Source of the DNA: Geotrypetes seraphini
Lineage: Eukaryota; Chordata; Amphibia; Gymnophiona; Dermophiidae
DNA length: 64,000 bases
Assembly: GCF_902459505.1 (NCBI RefSeq)
Contig: NC_047084.1
Coordinates: 462,030,140-462,094,139, forward strand
Direction of reading: 5' to 3'
The notes beneath the pieces were generated by a model, which worked only from the letters and a program-made list of their open reading frames with translations, did not search any database and was not told the DNA's origin. Position numbers and translations under genes: made by a program. How positions within the stretch are numbered: the first letter of the stretch is position 1; each line of letters opens with the position of its first letter. Below, one piece after another: positions 43,309 through 55,100 of the stretch.

Positions 43309-44519
43309 GAGAAATGTTTTTAAATTACTTTTGAATTTCTCAAGATTCTGCTCTTCCCTTAAATAAATTGGAAGGGCGTTCCACATCTGAGGTGCGGTAA
43401 CAGAGAAAATGAATTGCCGTCTTGTATTAATAACCTTAAGAGATGGAATAGTTAGTAAGTTCTGTTCGTTGGATCTCAGATTCTATTTGGAGAATATGGA
43501 ATTAATAATTTATAAATGAATGCTGGGGTTTTATTAAGGAGAGATTTGAAAGTGAGTATGCATAGTTTGTATGTTATCCGATGGGTAACTGGAAGCCAGT
43601 GCGCATCTTTTAAAAGGGGTGTTACATGATCAAACTTCCTAGGGTTGTCGGGTACGATTTGCCTCTTTGCAGATGATATCAAACTCTGCAACAGAGTAGA
43701 CACGCTGGATGATTTGAATAACATGAAGAAAAACCTGGCAAAGCTTGAAGAATGGTCTGAAATTTGGCAGCTAAAATTTAATGCTAAGAAATGCAAGGTC
43801 ATGCATTTGGGCTTCAAAAACTGAGGAAACGGTACAGATTAGGGAGTGAAGAGCTTATGTGCACGACAGAGTGGGACTTGGGTGTGTTTGTATGTGATGA
43901 TCTTAATTAAGGTGGCCAAACAGGTTGGAAAGGTGACGGCGAAAGCTAGAAGGATGCTAAGTTGCATAGGGCGAGGTATGGCTAGTAGGAAAAAGGAGGT
44001 ATTGCTGCCCCTGTAAACTTTGGTGATACCTCATTTAGAATATTGTGTACAATTCTGGAGACTGCCACTTCAAAAAGATATAAAAAGGGTGGAGTCTGTC
44101 CAGTGGAAGGCTACTAAAATGGTATGTGGTCTTCATCATAAGGCATATGGGGACAGACTTAAAGATTCAATCTGTATACTTTGGAGGAAAGGCGGGAGAG
44201 GGGCGATATGATAGAGACGTTTGTTTACCTGCGTAATGTAAATGCGCATGAGTCGAGTCTCTTTAAGGAAACTCTGTAAGGAGAGGGCTTAGGATGAAGT
44301 TGAGGTGATAGGTTCCGGAGTAATGTAAGGAAATACTTTTTTACAGAGAGGGTGGTAGATGCATGGAACAGTCTCCCAGAAGAGGTGGTGGAGACAGAAT
44401 TCAAAAGGGCCTGGGATAGGTGCGTGGGATCTCTCAGAGAGAGGAAGAGATAATGGTTACTGTGGATGGGCAGACTAGATGGGCCATTTGGCCTTTATCT
44501 GCCATCATGTTGCTATGTT

Positions 44520-45040
44520 TCTTTTAAAAGTTTTCTGAACCTGAGATAGTGATCACAAGATCGTAGTGTAAGGGGTAGTTGGTTCCATCATTTTGCTAAT
44601 TGATATTGGATTAGATGGATAAGGTAATTTACCTAGTATACTTTATAATGTTGCATGCTGGGAATTTTAAGTAGAAAAGATTTGTGGTGGAATATCAGTT
44701 GGAGGCACCCTGGAGTAGGTGGCCAACTCTGTTATGTAGTCGCGAGCATTCCCTCTCAGGATCTTCAAGGCAGTGATGCCTAATTTAAATTGATTCTTGT
44801 GGTTATGGGCATCCAATGTAGTTTCATATAATAGGGCTGTAGGTGTTCCAATTTCCATAGTCCGTAGATGAGTCTTACTGCTGTATTTTTAACTAGCTGT
44901 AGATGCAATAGCAACACTTTAGAGCAAAGAACTGGTGTTACATTACAGTAGTCTAGTCGGTAGGATTAGGGATTGCACTGCAATTTGGAAAGCCTTTGTT
45001 TTGAAGTATTTTCTGACACTTAAAGATAATTTTGAGATTA
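44520..45040 (-). mobile_element. L2 LINE 3' fragment
   Basis: Minus strand reads KAFQIAVQSLILPTRLLYCN, LLHLQLVKNTAVRLIYGLWK and LHWMPITTRINLN, L2 ORF2 C-terminal motifs (LDYCN, LQ.VQN.A.R, HWLP). AATATCAGTTGGAGGCACCC lies near the low end. Both ends are truncated. Confidence 0.7.
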
Positions 45041-45159
45041 ATAAATATGAAACAAATCAAGGAAAACTTACAAGAACACAACAAAAAAACACAAGTGACT
45101 GCTGTTAAACAATAGAAAATAATTATTTTATAGAATGGAACAGATGAAAATAGGATACC
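45041..45159. other. No recognisable feature
   Basis: AT-rich stretch between L2 and the open frame at 45160. Confidence 0.3.
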
Positions 45160-45400
45160 TAAGTCATAGTTTCATAAAATGGATAGGTCCTGGCCCAGTC
45201 TGATTTATCTATCAAGACAGCCAGTGTACCATCAAAGGCATAGTGGTGTCGCAGGCCAGGGCATGTTCCTCTGCCTGAACACACTGCTAACATGAGATTT
45301 CGATATGACATCACAGTTTCTTGCAAAGATGATTTTTTTTGCATGTCTAGGCTTGCATGCACTAGATAACACAGCACACTTTAATGTCTATTTTGAGGAT
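45160..45400 (-). CDS. Unidentified coding-like segment
   Basis: A minus-strand frame of about 72 codons with balanced composition: SLDMQKKSSLQETVMSYRNL, MLAVCSGRGTCPGLRHHYAF, DGTLAVLIDKSDWARTYPFY and ETMT, then a stop directly followed by GTATCC. It does not look like any repeat I recognise. It may be an upstream piece of the broken gene at 34322-41139 (same strand, same order) or an unrelated relic. No clean splice acceptor flanks it. Confidence 0.35.
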
Positions 45401-45796
45401 TCATTTCTAAAAGTACATGGCAGAGCAAGATGTGTTAAGCTAAAAAGCACGGTAAGCATAAGCTTAGTTGCATTGTAAAGTGTCATATCTCTAGTTCATT
45501 TACCTGTTACACAATAGGGTGCCAAAGATGGTTCTGTATAACAGTGTATCTATGTATGCAAATAATGTATGTCATTAGGGCCTTAATTCTGCCTAGTGCA
45601 AGGCTGGCTCCAAGATGAAACAAGGTGGTAAAAAAAGATGCTCTTTAAATGACACAAAAAAGAAAAATAACAACTATACAAAGAGACATTTGTATTGAAA
45701 ACAATGGCAACAATTTGCATAAAAAGTGACATGTCTTTATGTGATTATATATTTGCTTCCAATTGGCTGCAAAGCCTCCTAAGGCAAATCCTAGAC
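45401..45796. other. No recognisable feature
   Basis: AT-rich, unassigned. Confidence 0.3.
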
Positions 45797-46488
45797 CAGG
45801 GGTTGGCAAACTGTGGTTCTTTTAACATTTGGCTGCGGCTCTTCTATAGATAGGCCCCTCAGACTTTCTGAAGTACCTGGTGGTCCAACGTTGGCCTTTG
45901 TGGCAGGAGAGCAGCCCTCTCTTTCCTGCCTCTTTGCGATTGCCTTCTAAAATGGCTGCAACGACCTCTCATGGTACTACAAGAAATGCCGCAAATAGCC
46001 ATGAAAGGTCGTGGCAGCCATTTTAGAAGGCAGCAGAATGAAGACTGTGCTCCTGCTACAAGACCCCTGCTGGACCACCAGGTACCTCAGTAGGCTTTGG
46101 GGGGGAGCGGAGTGCCTACCTATACATGGTGGAGGGGGCAGAGAGCATTGTATGGTTGAGCTGCCACAAGTGGACTATGCACCTCCCTGAAGACCTCTCT
46201 GCTGGGGCCTGGTTCTTAAATAGGCCCTTGGAGGGAGGGGGAATTGTGGGGTTGAGAGGGTGATTAAAGGTTCAGGGCCTAGGCCAGGGGAGAGAGCCTG
46301 GGCTGTGGGTTGGGGGGAAGAGAGGGAGGGAGGGAGGAAAGGTATAGAGACCTGCAAGGAGTTGGAGGGAAGAGAGAGAACTGGAATAGCTCAAACATCC
46401 TTCTTTACCCATTGTGGTATTTTGTAAATTTTGAGTCATACGTTTAGGATAAAATGGCTTTTTGCTTTAAAATGGTTGTTGATCCCTG
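45797..46488. mobile_element. Non-autonomous hAT element
   Basis: It begins CAGGGGTTGGCAAACTGTGG and ends GGTTGTTGATCCCTG. The flanking octamers TCCTAGAC and TCCTTGAT match at 6 of 8. Inside, CGACCTCTCATGGTAC and GCCATGAAAGGTCG form an inverted pair, and a GGGAGG-rich tract follows. No transposase. Confidence 0.7.
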
Positions 46489-46599
46489 TCCTTGATGTAT
46501 ATCATAGGTCATAACTTCTGGTCCAGTTCTGGCCTGAATCAAAGTATAGGTCAGGAGCAATGAGAAGTTAAGCTTTGAATTTCTTATTGTAACATTTTT

Positions 46600-46835
46600 A
46601 ATATACTGTAGTTTGCTGGCTTCTAAAAAGGGAGCAGGGGTTCAAGGAAGGTTTGGATAGGTTCCTGGAGGATAAGGGGATAGAGGGGTACAGATAGAAC
46701 TTGAGGTAGGTTATAGAAGTGGTCAGTAACCACTTCACAGGTCGCGGACCTGATGGGCCGCTGCGGGAGCAGACCGCTGGGCAGGATGGACCTCTGGTCT
46801 GACCCAGTGGAGGCAACTTCTTATGTTCTTATGGA
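46600..46835 (+). mobile_element. CR1 LINE 3' end
   Basis: It contains AAGGTTTGGATAGGTTCCTG, GACCTGATGGGCCGCTGCGG, GGATGGACCTCTGGTCTGAC and the tail ACTTCTTATGTTCTTATGG. Severely 5'-truncated. Same subfamily as 57934. Confidence 0.85.
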
Positions 46836-46920
46836 GGCAAGCTCTTGTTGGGTTCCAAACTTTGCACATAAACTTAGTACCAGGGGTTATATTAATCCAA
46901 AAAAAATTCTGTCCCCTACA

Positions 46921-47031
46921 GCGCATGGACTATGTGGCTGTTTTGTGTTATGCAGAGCGTGGTGCCATTGTGAAGGTGACCTTTGTTCAGCAGCCTGCAA
47001 GCCTTGAACCAACAGCAATCCAGCGGAAAAA
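46921..47031 (+). CDS. Putative internal exon of an unidentified host gene
   Basis: A good acceptor (TTCTGTCCCCTACAG) precedes 111 bases, exactly 37 codons, encoding RMDYVAVLCYAERGAIVKVT and FVQQPASLEPTAIQRKK. A possible donor (AAA|GTTAGC) ends it; this donor is weak because position +3 is T. The peptide has no low complexity and no resemblance to any repeat here. I do not recognise the protein. The surrounding DNA is intron-like and repeat-filled. Gene extent and partner exons are not visible in the window. Confidence 0.6.
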
Positions 47032-47059
47032 GTTAGCATGGTTTAATTTGAGATCCTAG

Positions 47060-47291
47060 GGAACATCAACATTTTGTTCAGTTTGGAGGAGGGTCAATTT
47101 AAATCACACTTGTGACATTATGAATGGATTAATGGAATTCATTTACCAAAAAATGTAAACATTGCATGAATATACAGCCTCATACTACATAATGAAAAAC
47201 TAATCCTTATGATAAATAACTTTTGGGCTATATTGTATCTTAAATAGAAAACTGGGCCCTTTACAAACATGGAGCCTAAAGATAGGCCTTA
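47060..47291. other. No recognisable feature; probable intron
   Basis: AT-rich unique-looking sequence downstream of the exon. Confidence 0.3.
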
Positions 47292-48557
47292 TACATAGTA
47301 ACATAGTAGGTGACGGCAGATAAAGACCCAAATGGTCCATCCAGTCTGCCCAACCTGATTAAATTTATTATTTTTTTTTCTTCTTCTTAGCTATTTCTGG
47401 GCAAGAATCCAAAGCTCTGCCCAGTACTGTGCTAGGTTCCAACAACTGAAGTCTCCGTCATCTACACCCTCCTAGCCATTGAAGCCCTCCCCAGCTCATC
47501 CTCCATCAAATGGCCATATACAGCCACAGACCATGCAAGTCTGCCCAGTACTGGCCTTAGCTCTTCAATATTTACTACTATTTTCTAATTCTAGATCCTC
47601 TGTGTTCATCTCTTGCTTTTTTTGAGCTCTGTTACCGTTTTCTTCTTCACTACCTCTCTCGGTAGCGCATTCCAGGCATCCACCACCCTCTCGGTAAAGA
47701 AGAATTTCCTTACATTGCTCTTGAGTTTCCCACCCCTCAGCCTCAAATTATGCCCTCTGGTTTTACCATTTTCCTTTCTCTTGAAAAGATTTTGTTCTAT
47801 GTTAATACCTTTCAAGTACTTAAACATCTGAATCATATCTCCCATCCTTCCTTTCCTTTAGGGTATACATATTCAGGGCTTCCAGTCTCTCCTCATACAT
47901 CTTTTGGTGCAAACCTCCTATCATTTTTGTCGCCCTCCTCTGTATCGCTTCAAGTCTTATGTCCTTTGCTAGATATGGTCTCCAAAACTGAACACAATAC
48001 TCCAAGTGGGGCCTCACCAACAACCTGTACAGGGGCATCAACACCTTCTTCTACTGGTTACACACCTCTTTATACAGCCCAGCATCCTTCTGGTAGCAGC
48101 CACCGCCTTGTCACACTGTTTTTTTGCCTTTAGATCTTTGGACATTATCACCCCAAGGTCCCTCTACCTCTCAGCCTCTCACCTCCCAGCATATACAGTT
48201 CCTTCCTATTCCTCAAATTTATTACTCTGCATTTCTTTGCATTGAATTTTAGTTGCCAGATATTAGACCATTCCTCTAACTTTTGCAGATCCTTTTTCAT
48301 GTTTTCCACTCCCTCCACAGTGTCTATGCTGTTACAAATCTTGGTATCATCTGCAAATGTCACTCACAAATATATTGAACAGGATCGGCCCCAGCACCGA
48401 ACCCTGAGGGACTCCACTACTCACCTTTCCTTCCTCCGAGTGACTTCCATTAACCACCACCCTCTGGCATCTGTCCGACAGTCAGTTTCTAATCCAGTTC
48501 ATCACTTTGGATTCTAACTTCAGCCCTACAAGTATGTTCAAGAGCCTCCTATGAGGA

Positions 48558-48588
<31 letters not shown>

Positions 48589-51040
48589 CTAGCATATGTC
48601 CTCGATCCAGTTCTCCAGTCACCCAATCAAAAAATTCCATCAGGTTTGTTTGGCACGATTTACCTTTAGTAAAGCCATGTTGCCTCGGATCCTGAGTGTA
48701 CGTTACTTTAGTGATTTTTATTCCGCCATTACCTTGCGGTTCAAGGCGGATTACAGAAGAGGATTTCTGGACATATCCAGAGGTATTACAGAGTAGAGCG
48801 GGTTGCTTCAGAAGATTGAAATGTTTCATACGGTGTTAGTTGGTTTTCTTGAATAGCAGGGTTTTTATTTCTTTTCTGAAAGTTTTGTAGTCTGGGGTCG
48901 CGATTAGTAGATTGGAGAGTTGGTGGTCTAGTTTTGCTGCCTGTGTGAATGGTGTCTGGGTTCTCCTGTGTCTGGTTGTGGTAGTTTGGATTAGGCGGTT
49001 GTTCAAGTAGGCTGGGCTGTCACCATTTATGGATTTAAATAATAGAAAGTAGAATTTAAATAGTATTCTTGCTTGAATTGGGAGCCAGTGTAAGTCGAGG
49101 TATGCCTTGGTTGTGTTTTCTTAGTGAATAGATTAGTCTCAGGGCTGTGTTTTGTACTGTTTGTAGTTGTTTTATCATTGTTGCAGGGCAGGGGAGATAT
49201 AGGATGTTGCAGTAGTCAAGGAGACCTAGGACTAGGGACTGGACCATGAGCTGAAATTGTTTTCTGTTGAAGAATTTTCTTTGTTTGTCTTTACTCTGTA
49301 GGTCCTGGATTGTAGGAATCCTTGAAACCATGTGTATACTTTGCCTGCGATTCCTATTATATCTAGTATTTGTAGCAGGATGTCGTGGTCTACCAGGTCA
49401 AATGCTGCAGTGAGATCTAGTTGAATAATCAGTATTTTTTTGCCTGTGCTGAGGTGTTGTCTAGCTGTGTCCAGAAGGGAGCCTAGTAGTGTCTCAGTGC
49501 TGAAGTTGGTTCTGAATCCATACTGTGTAGGGTGGAGCAAATTGTGGTTTTCTAGGTCGTTGGAATTTAGCTACGAGGCCTTCCATAGTGGAATTGAGGC
49601 TATGGGTCTGTAGTTGGATGGTTAATCTGTTGCTCATTTTAGGTCTTTTAAGATCGGGGTGACGATGATTTCGGAGAGGTCTTGTGGGAAAAGGCCATCT
49701 GTGAACATATTTTGTATCCATTGCATGAGGAGAGTGTAGAATTTTAGACTGGAGGTTTTTAATAGGTATGGAGGGCATTGGTTGAGGTCGCAAGCAGCGT
49801 GGCCGTATTTTTTTATAGAGTTTTTTAAAAGTCGGACTATTGTACTGTGGAGAAGTGGGACCAGATTCTATCTGCTGCAGCTGATTCTTTTTTTGTGGGG
49901 GGCATTGTGATCTCTTCTAGGTGGGTTGGGGTTCCTGCAAAGTTTGTCCTTGCAGTTGTAATTTTGTTTTTAAAGTATTCAGCTAAAAGGGTGGCTGAAG
50001 GGAGGAGGGTTATCATTTTTGGCTAGGTAGGGTTTGGTGTCTGTGAGTTCTTTTAGTAATTGGAATAGTTTTTTTGTGTCTTGGGCTTCTATGCCTATTT
50101 GGTTTGTGTAGTATCTTTCTTTTTTTTTTTTTTTTTAGTTTTAGTTTGTATTGTTGATTTAGTTTTTTCTATGCTGCTCTTAGATTCTAGGAAGTTCACT
50201 ATCCTTTCTTTCAGCAACACTTCCATTATTTTTCCAACAACCAAAGTGAGGCTTACTGGCCTGTAGTTTCCCGCTTCATCTCTGGGACCACTTTTATAAA
50301 TAGGGATCACGTCTGCTCTTCTCCAATCCCCAGGAACCACTCCCGTCTCCAGAGATTTGTTGAACAAGTCTTTAATAGGACCCACCAGAACCTCTCTGAG
50401 CTCCCTCAGTATCCTGGGATGGATCCTGTCCGGTCCCATCGCTTTGTCCATTTTCTGTTTTTCAAGTTGCTCAAACACTTTCCTCCATGAACAGTGCAGA
50501 ATCTACTCCATTTTTTTGTGTAGCTTTGCCAGACAATCTCGTTCCATCTCTGGGATTTTCTTCCATGAACACAGAAGTATTGGTTTAGCACGTTTGCTTT
50601 TTCCTTATCTCTCTCCACATATTGGTTCCTAGCATCTTTTAGTTTAGCAATTCCATTTTTCATCTTCCTCCTTTCACTAATATATCTGAAAAAAATTTTG
50701 TCTCCCTTTTTAACATTTTTAGCCATATGCATCTCTCTCTTGACTTCTTTCAGTTTCACCTGGTAGTCCTTTCTATACTCCTCTTAGGTTTTTTAATATT
50801 TCAGGAACGCCAACTTTTTTGCCTTTATTTTCTCCGCCACTAGTTTGGAGAACCATATCGGATTCCTTTTTCTCTTGTTTTTATTATTTTCTTCACATAA
50901 AGGTCCGTAGCCATTGTTATTGCTCCTTTCAGCTTAGACCACTGTTTTACCACTTCTCTTATGTCCTAACAGCTCTTTCTTCAGGTACTCTTCCATTTTA
51001 TTAAAGTCCGTACGTTTGAAATCTAGGACTTTATAGCTAA
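47292..51040 (-). mobile_element. CR1 LINE, long copy split by L2
   Basis: The tail ACATAGTAACATAGTAGG marks the 3' end at the low side. Minus-strand coding blocks in order: linker (VKLKEVKREMHMAKNVKKGD, ERRKMKNGIAKLKDARNQYV), RT start (DKAMGPDRIHPRILRELREV, DWRRADVIPIYKSGPRDEAG, NYRPVSLTLVVGKIMEVLLK), [55 protein letters not shown] and RVVDAWNALPREVV. FADD is preserved only as FADD/ADDT. Several stops and shifts break it. It is the longest CR1 in the window. Confidence 0.88.
48703..50170 (-). mobile_element. L2 LINE inserted in CR1
   Basis: Low end: TTTTTATTCCGCCATTACCT and AAGGCGGATTACAGAAGAGG, a 3'-UTR module. Minus-strand coding: [40 protein letters not shown] (palm Asp), LLDYCNILYLPCPATMIKQL and LQTVQNTALRLIYSLRKHN. 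The CR1 frame resumes on either side. The high end is a poly-T run (50118-50136) on the plus strand, so the exact boundary is uncertain. Confidence 0.85.
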
Positions 51041-52103
51041 GGTGACCATACGTCCCGTTTTGAATGGGATAGTCCCTTTTTCAGATCCCCTGTCCCATTG
51101 TCCCCACTCACAGCTTCGGGACACCAAAATGTCCCGTTTTCATAGAGGGCGTCCTGAAGATGTGAGTAGGGACAACGGGACAGGGGATCGCAGCCTGGAT
51201 TTGGTGGCAGCAGCATCATCACTTGGGCCGCGCTGACCCTCCTATCTCTCCCTCCCATGTGAACCCTGCCAACCCTCCCAGCAACATGACCAAGCAGCAA
51301 TCCTCTCTCCAGTAGCGTTGGTAGCCGCAGCACGCTAAACAGGCTGCTTTGTGGCTTTCTCCTGCCGGTGAGTCCCTCTGCCGCGTCACTGATGACGTCA
51401 TCAGTGATGCTTCACCGGCAGGAGAAACCCGCGAAGCAGCCTGTTTAGCGTGCTGTGGCTGCCAACGCTGCTGGAGGGAGGTTTGCTGCTCGGTCATCTC
51501 GCTGGGAGGGTCAGCATGGTTCGCATAGGAGGGAGAGATAGGAGGGTCAGCGGGGGTTCGGCTGGGAGGGGGGAGAAACGGTCTGCCTCAGGTGCTCCAA
51601 GGCCTGGTGCCATTACCTTCTTCGGGCAGCAGCAGCGTTTACAATTCGCTGCTGTTGCTGGCTTCAGGCCTTCCTCTGCCGGGTCCTGCCTACTTCCTGT
51701 TTTCATGAAGACAGAACCCGACAGAGAGGAAGGCCTGAAGCCGGCAACATCAGTGAATTGTGAATGCTGCTGCTGCCCGATGAAGTTCAGGACACCAGGC
51801 CTTGGGTGACAGAAGGAAGAAAGGGAGCAGAGGGGAGAGAATTGGGAAGAGTGTTGCTGTACCCAACTGGAGGGAGAAGGAAGATGAGGGAGGGAATGAA
51901 AGGAGATGCCAGGGCTTGGAGGGAAGAAGAGATGCCAGGGCATGGAAGGAAGGAGGAAGGTATGCCAGACCAAGGGAAAAGGAAGGAGGAGATGTCGGAG
52001 CATGGATGGGGAGGGGGTAGTGACAGAGAGTGAAAAATGGAGAGGTGACAGAGCTGAAATCAATCGTGTAGAAAGGAGAGAAGGGGCACAGGATAGATAG
52101 TTT
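51041..52103. mobile_element. Probable DNA-transposon remnant with inverted GC-rich block
   Basis: The left edge reads AGGTGACCATACGTCCCG. Inside, GCAGCACGCTAAACAGGCTGC with GAGAAACCCGCGAAGCAGCC forms a large inverted repeat (about 51300-51440) around a TGATGACGTCATCA centre. A purine-rich tract (51790-52080) follows. No right terminus is visible before the DIRS copy. Long frames here are bias artefacts. Confidence 0.5.
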
Positions 52104-55100
52104 ATCCCAGGACAAGCAGGTAGGTATTCTCACATATGGGTGACGTCATCCGACAGAGCCCCGATGCGGACGTCTCACAAGCAGACTTGCTTGAAGAAAC
52201 TCGAAGTTTCGAGTTGCCCGCACTGCGCATGCGCGAGTGCCTTCCCACCCAGCACAGGGCGCGTCTCCTCAGTTCTTAGTTTTCCGCGGAGCCGAGAAGT
52301 CCATCTTTGACTCTCTGCGTTCAACTTTGTTCACAGATCAGCTATCTTTCTCGTCTTTCCTGCGACAGATGGCTGTAGACTTGGATGTACAATTGGATAC
52401 TGGCTCCAAAAATTCTAAGGAATATCTAGAAGTCATGCGTCTTCCTCAGCCTCTGGCAGAGTGTCGCAAGCTTCCGCTTCATAAGCTTTGAACCAGACTT
52501 TTGCTCGATGCATGAAGACTCCCTTTTCCATACCAGCAGTTCCAAGAAAATTGGACTCGAGGTATAAGACTGTGCTTCACAAGGGATTTGACAACTCACA
52601 GTTATCTCATCAATCCCTGCTTGTTGAATCTTCCTTGAAGAGATCCCATCCTTCCAAGGTCTGGAAGGGAGGGGAAAACTATGGAAAAATTGGACGTCGC
52701 ATCTACCAGAATGCTGTGATGTCCTCTAAAGTCCTCAATTATAATTTTTATTTCATCACTTATTTTGAATTTCTTCTTTCTCTTCTACCGAAGTTTTTGG
52801 CTTATATGGATAACCACATGCATTTTGAGTTTCAAGAAGTCATTGCTTCTTTCTCTCAGTTACGTCTCCATCTCCTGCAATCATCTTACGATGCCTTTGA
52901 GTTATCTGCCAGAGCAGCTGCTTGCTCTATGGCTATGCGTCGTCTTGCATGGCTTCGTACCTTCAAGACCGCTTAGCTAATCTTCCTTGTCAAGGCAACA
53001 ACCTCTTTGACGAGTCAATCGAGGCAGCCACTAAAAAATTATCTTATCATGAAAAATCATTTGCTTCAATCGTCAGACCTAAACCAAAGCCAGCATCTGC
53101 CAAGCCTGCACGCCCTGCTGTTATCTATCAAAGGCGTTTTGCTCCAAAGCCAGCTCCTTATACTCGCCCTCCTCTGAAAAAACAGCAACCTCAGAAGCAA
53201 CAGAAATCCCAACCTTCTGCTGCACCTAAGGCTTCTCAGCCTTTTTGACTGTTTACAACAGAGCATAACCTCCACCGTTCTGTCTCTGTCTCTTTTTCCC
53301 CCTTTAGGAGGTCATCTCCCATCATTTTTATAACCGATGGACATTAATTACATCTGATCTCTGGGTGCTTACCATCATCAGGAAAGGATACTCTCTCCAT
53401 TTCACTCAGATTCCACCAGAGCTTCCTCCAAGAGGGTATCCTTCCAATTCATCCCAGACTGCCCTTCTTCAGGAAGCTCAAGCTCTGCTTCATCTCCATG
53501 CCATCGAACCAGTTCCCTTGGAACTGCAAAATGGGGTTTTACTCCCGTTACTTCCTTGTTCCGAAGAAGACAGGTGATCTGCGGCCCATTCTGGATCTCA
53601 GGGCTCTCAACAAATTTCTAGTCAAAGAAAAGTTTTGAATGTTGTCCCTGGCATCCTTTTATCCCCTTCTCGAGCAGAACGACTGGTTATGCTCTCTGGA
53701 TCTCAAGGAGGCCTACACTCATATTCCCATTCATCCGGCCTCCCATCAATACCTCAGATTTCGGGTGGGGAATCTGCACTATCAATACAGAGTACTACCT
53801 TTCGGCCTGGCCTCGTCTCCCAGAGTGTTCACCAAGTGCCTGGTAGTGGTAGCGGCAGCTCTAAGGAATCATGGTCTTCAAGTATTTCCTTACCTCGACG
53901 ACTGGCTCATCAAAGATTCCACATCTCAAGGGGTTATTGTAACGACCCAACGGACTACCTGGTTCCTACAAAGTTTGGGATTCAAAATCAACTTTCCCAA
54001 ATCTCAACTTCAGCCCTCACAGAATCTACAATTCATTGGAGCTGTTCTGGACACTGTCCAACTCAGAGCATTCCTTCCACAACAACGTCTGGAAACTCTT
54101 CTTCAACTCTGTCACCCAGTGTCTTCCCGCTCTTCCATCTCAGCGAGACACATGATGGTACTTCTGGGTCACATGGCCTCCACAGTACACGTGACTCCTT
54201 TTGCCAGACTTCACCTCAGAATTCCTCAGTGGATCCTGGCATCTCAATGGACGCAGGTTTGCGATCCTCTTTCTCGACACATCACAGTCACTCCTTTGAA
54301 GCAGTCTCTCCGTTGGTGGTTCTCTCTTCCAATCTCTCCAGAGGTTTGCTTTTTCAAACGCCCGCTCATCAGAAGGTCCTCACGACAGACTCATCGACTT
54401 AAGCTTGGGGCACTCATCTCGATGGTCTCCGTACTCAAGGCCTCTGGACCAGTACGGATAGTCAGTGTCATATCAATCAGTTGGAACTCAGAGCAATCCT
54501 CAGAGCTCTCCATGCTTTTCAACATCTACTTCACGACACAGTAGTCCTCGCCGTACGGACAACCAGGTCGCCATATATTATGTCAACAAACAGGGAGGGA
54601 CAGGGTCTGCCTCCCTTTGTCAAGAAGCTCTGGAAGTTTGGGACTGGGCAATCTGCCACAACACCTTCCTCAAAGCAGTCTACATTCAAGGGGCGAAGAA
54701 TTGTTTTGCAGACAACTTGAGTCATCTCCTGCAACCTCACGAATGGACACTCCATTCCTCGCCTCTTCATCACATTTCTTCACAGTGGGGAACCCCTCAG
54801 ATAGACCTCTTTGCAGCTCCCTTCAACTACAAACTGCCTCAATTCTGCTCCAGGATATACTCCCCTCACCGCCTTGAGGCAGATGCTTTTCTTATGGAAT
54901 GGACGAATCTCTTCCTCTACGCATTCCCTCCATTCCCTCTCATTCTCAAGACTCTGGTCAAGTTGAAGAACGATCATGCCACCATGATTCTAATCACTCC
55001 TCGGTAGCCGAGACAACCCTGGTACTCCCTTCTACTTCAACTCAGCAGCAGGGAGCCATACCTTCTACCAGTTTTTCCATCTCTGCTTACACAGTCAGGG

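Larger units (their letters stand above)
41915..43642 (-). mobile_element. L2 LINE 3' part inserted in CR1, split by an L1-like copy
   Basis: Minus strand from 43642: FDHVTPLLKDAHWLPVTHRI, TYKLCILTFKSLLNKTPAFI, RRQFIFSVTAPQMWNALPIY and LEKFKSNLKTF, the C-terminus of L2 ORF2. The coding end resumes at 42235 (FKDAFGN, stop) beyond the L1-like insertion. A 3' UTR follows with TTAATCGCTTAATCATATTT, the complement of the L2 3' end at 17620. 5'-truncated. Confidence 0.85.
41140..44519 (+). mobile_element. CR1 LINE, 5' truncated, split by a reverse L2
   Basis: The first part (41140-41914) encodes YFCSVFTAEASGAG, then the RT start ([95 protein letters not shown]). A stop at 41524 divides it. The second part (43643-44519) continues with FADD-region sequence (TTGCAGATGATATCAAACTC), then [20 protein letters not shown], the 3' UTR (ATGGAACAGTCTCCCAGAAG) and tail CATCATGTTGCTATGTTTC. 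The phrase GATATTGCTGAAG|GGTTGTCGG reads through the L2 insertion. Confidence 0.88.

Noticed and set aside
46735-46926. Minus-strand frame overlapping the exon candidate
   Set aside because: It spans the CR1 3' end and the antisense of the exon with no motif.
51494-52133. 189- and 127-codon minus-strand frames
   Set aside because: Low-complexity Ser/Pro/Leu reading of a purine-rich tract.
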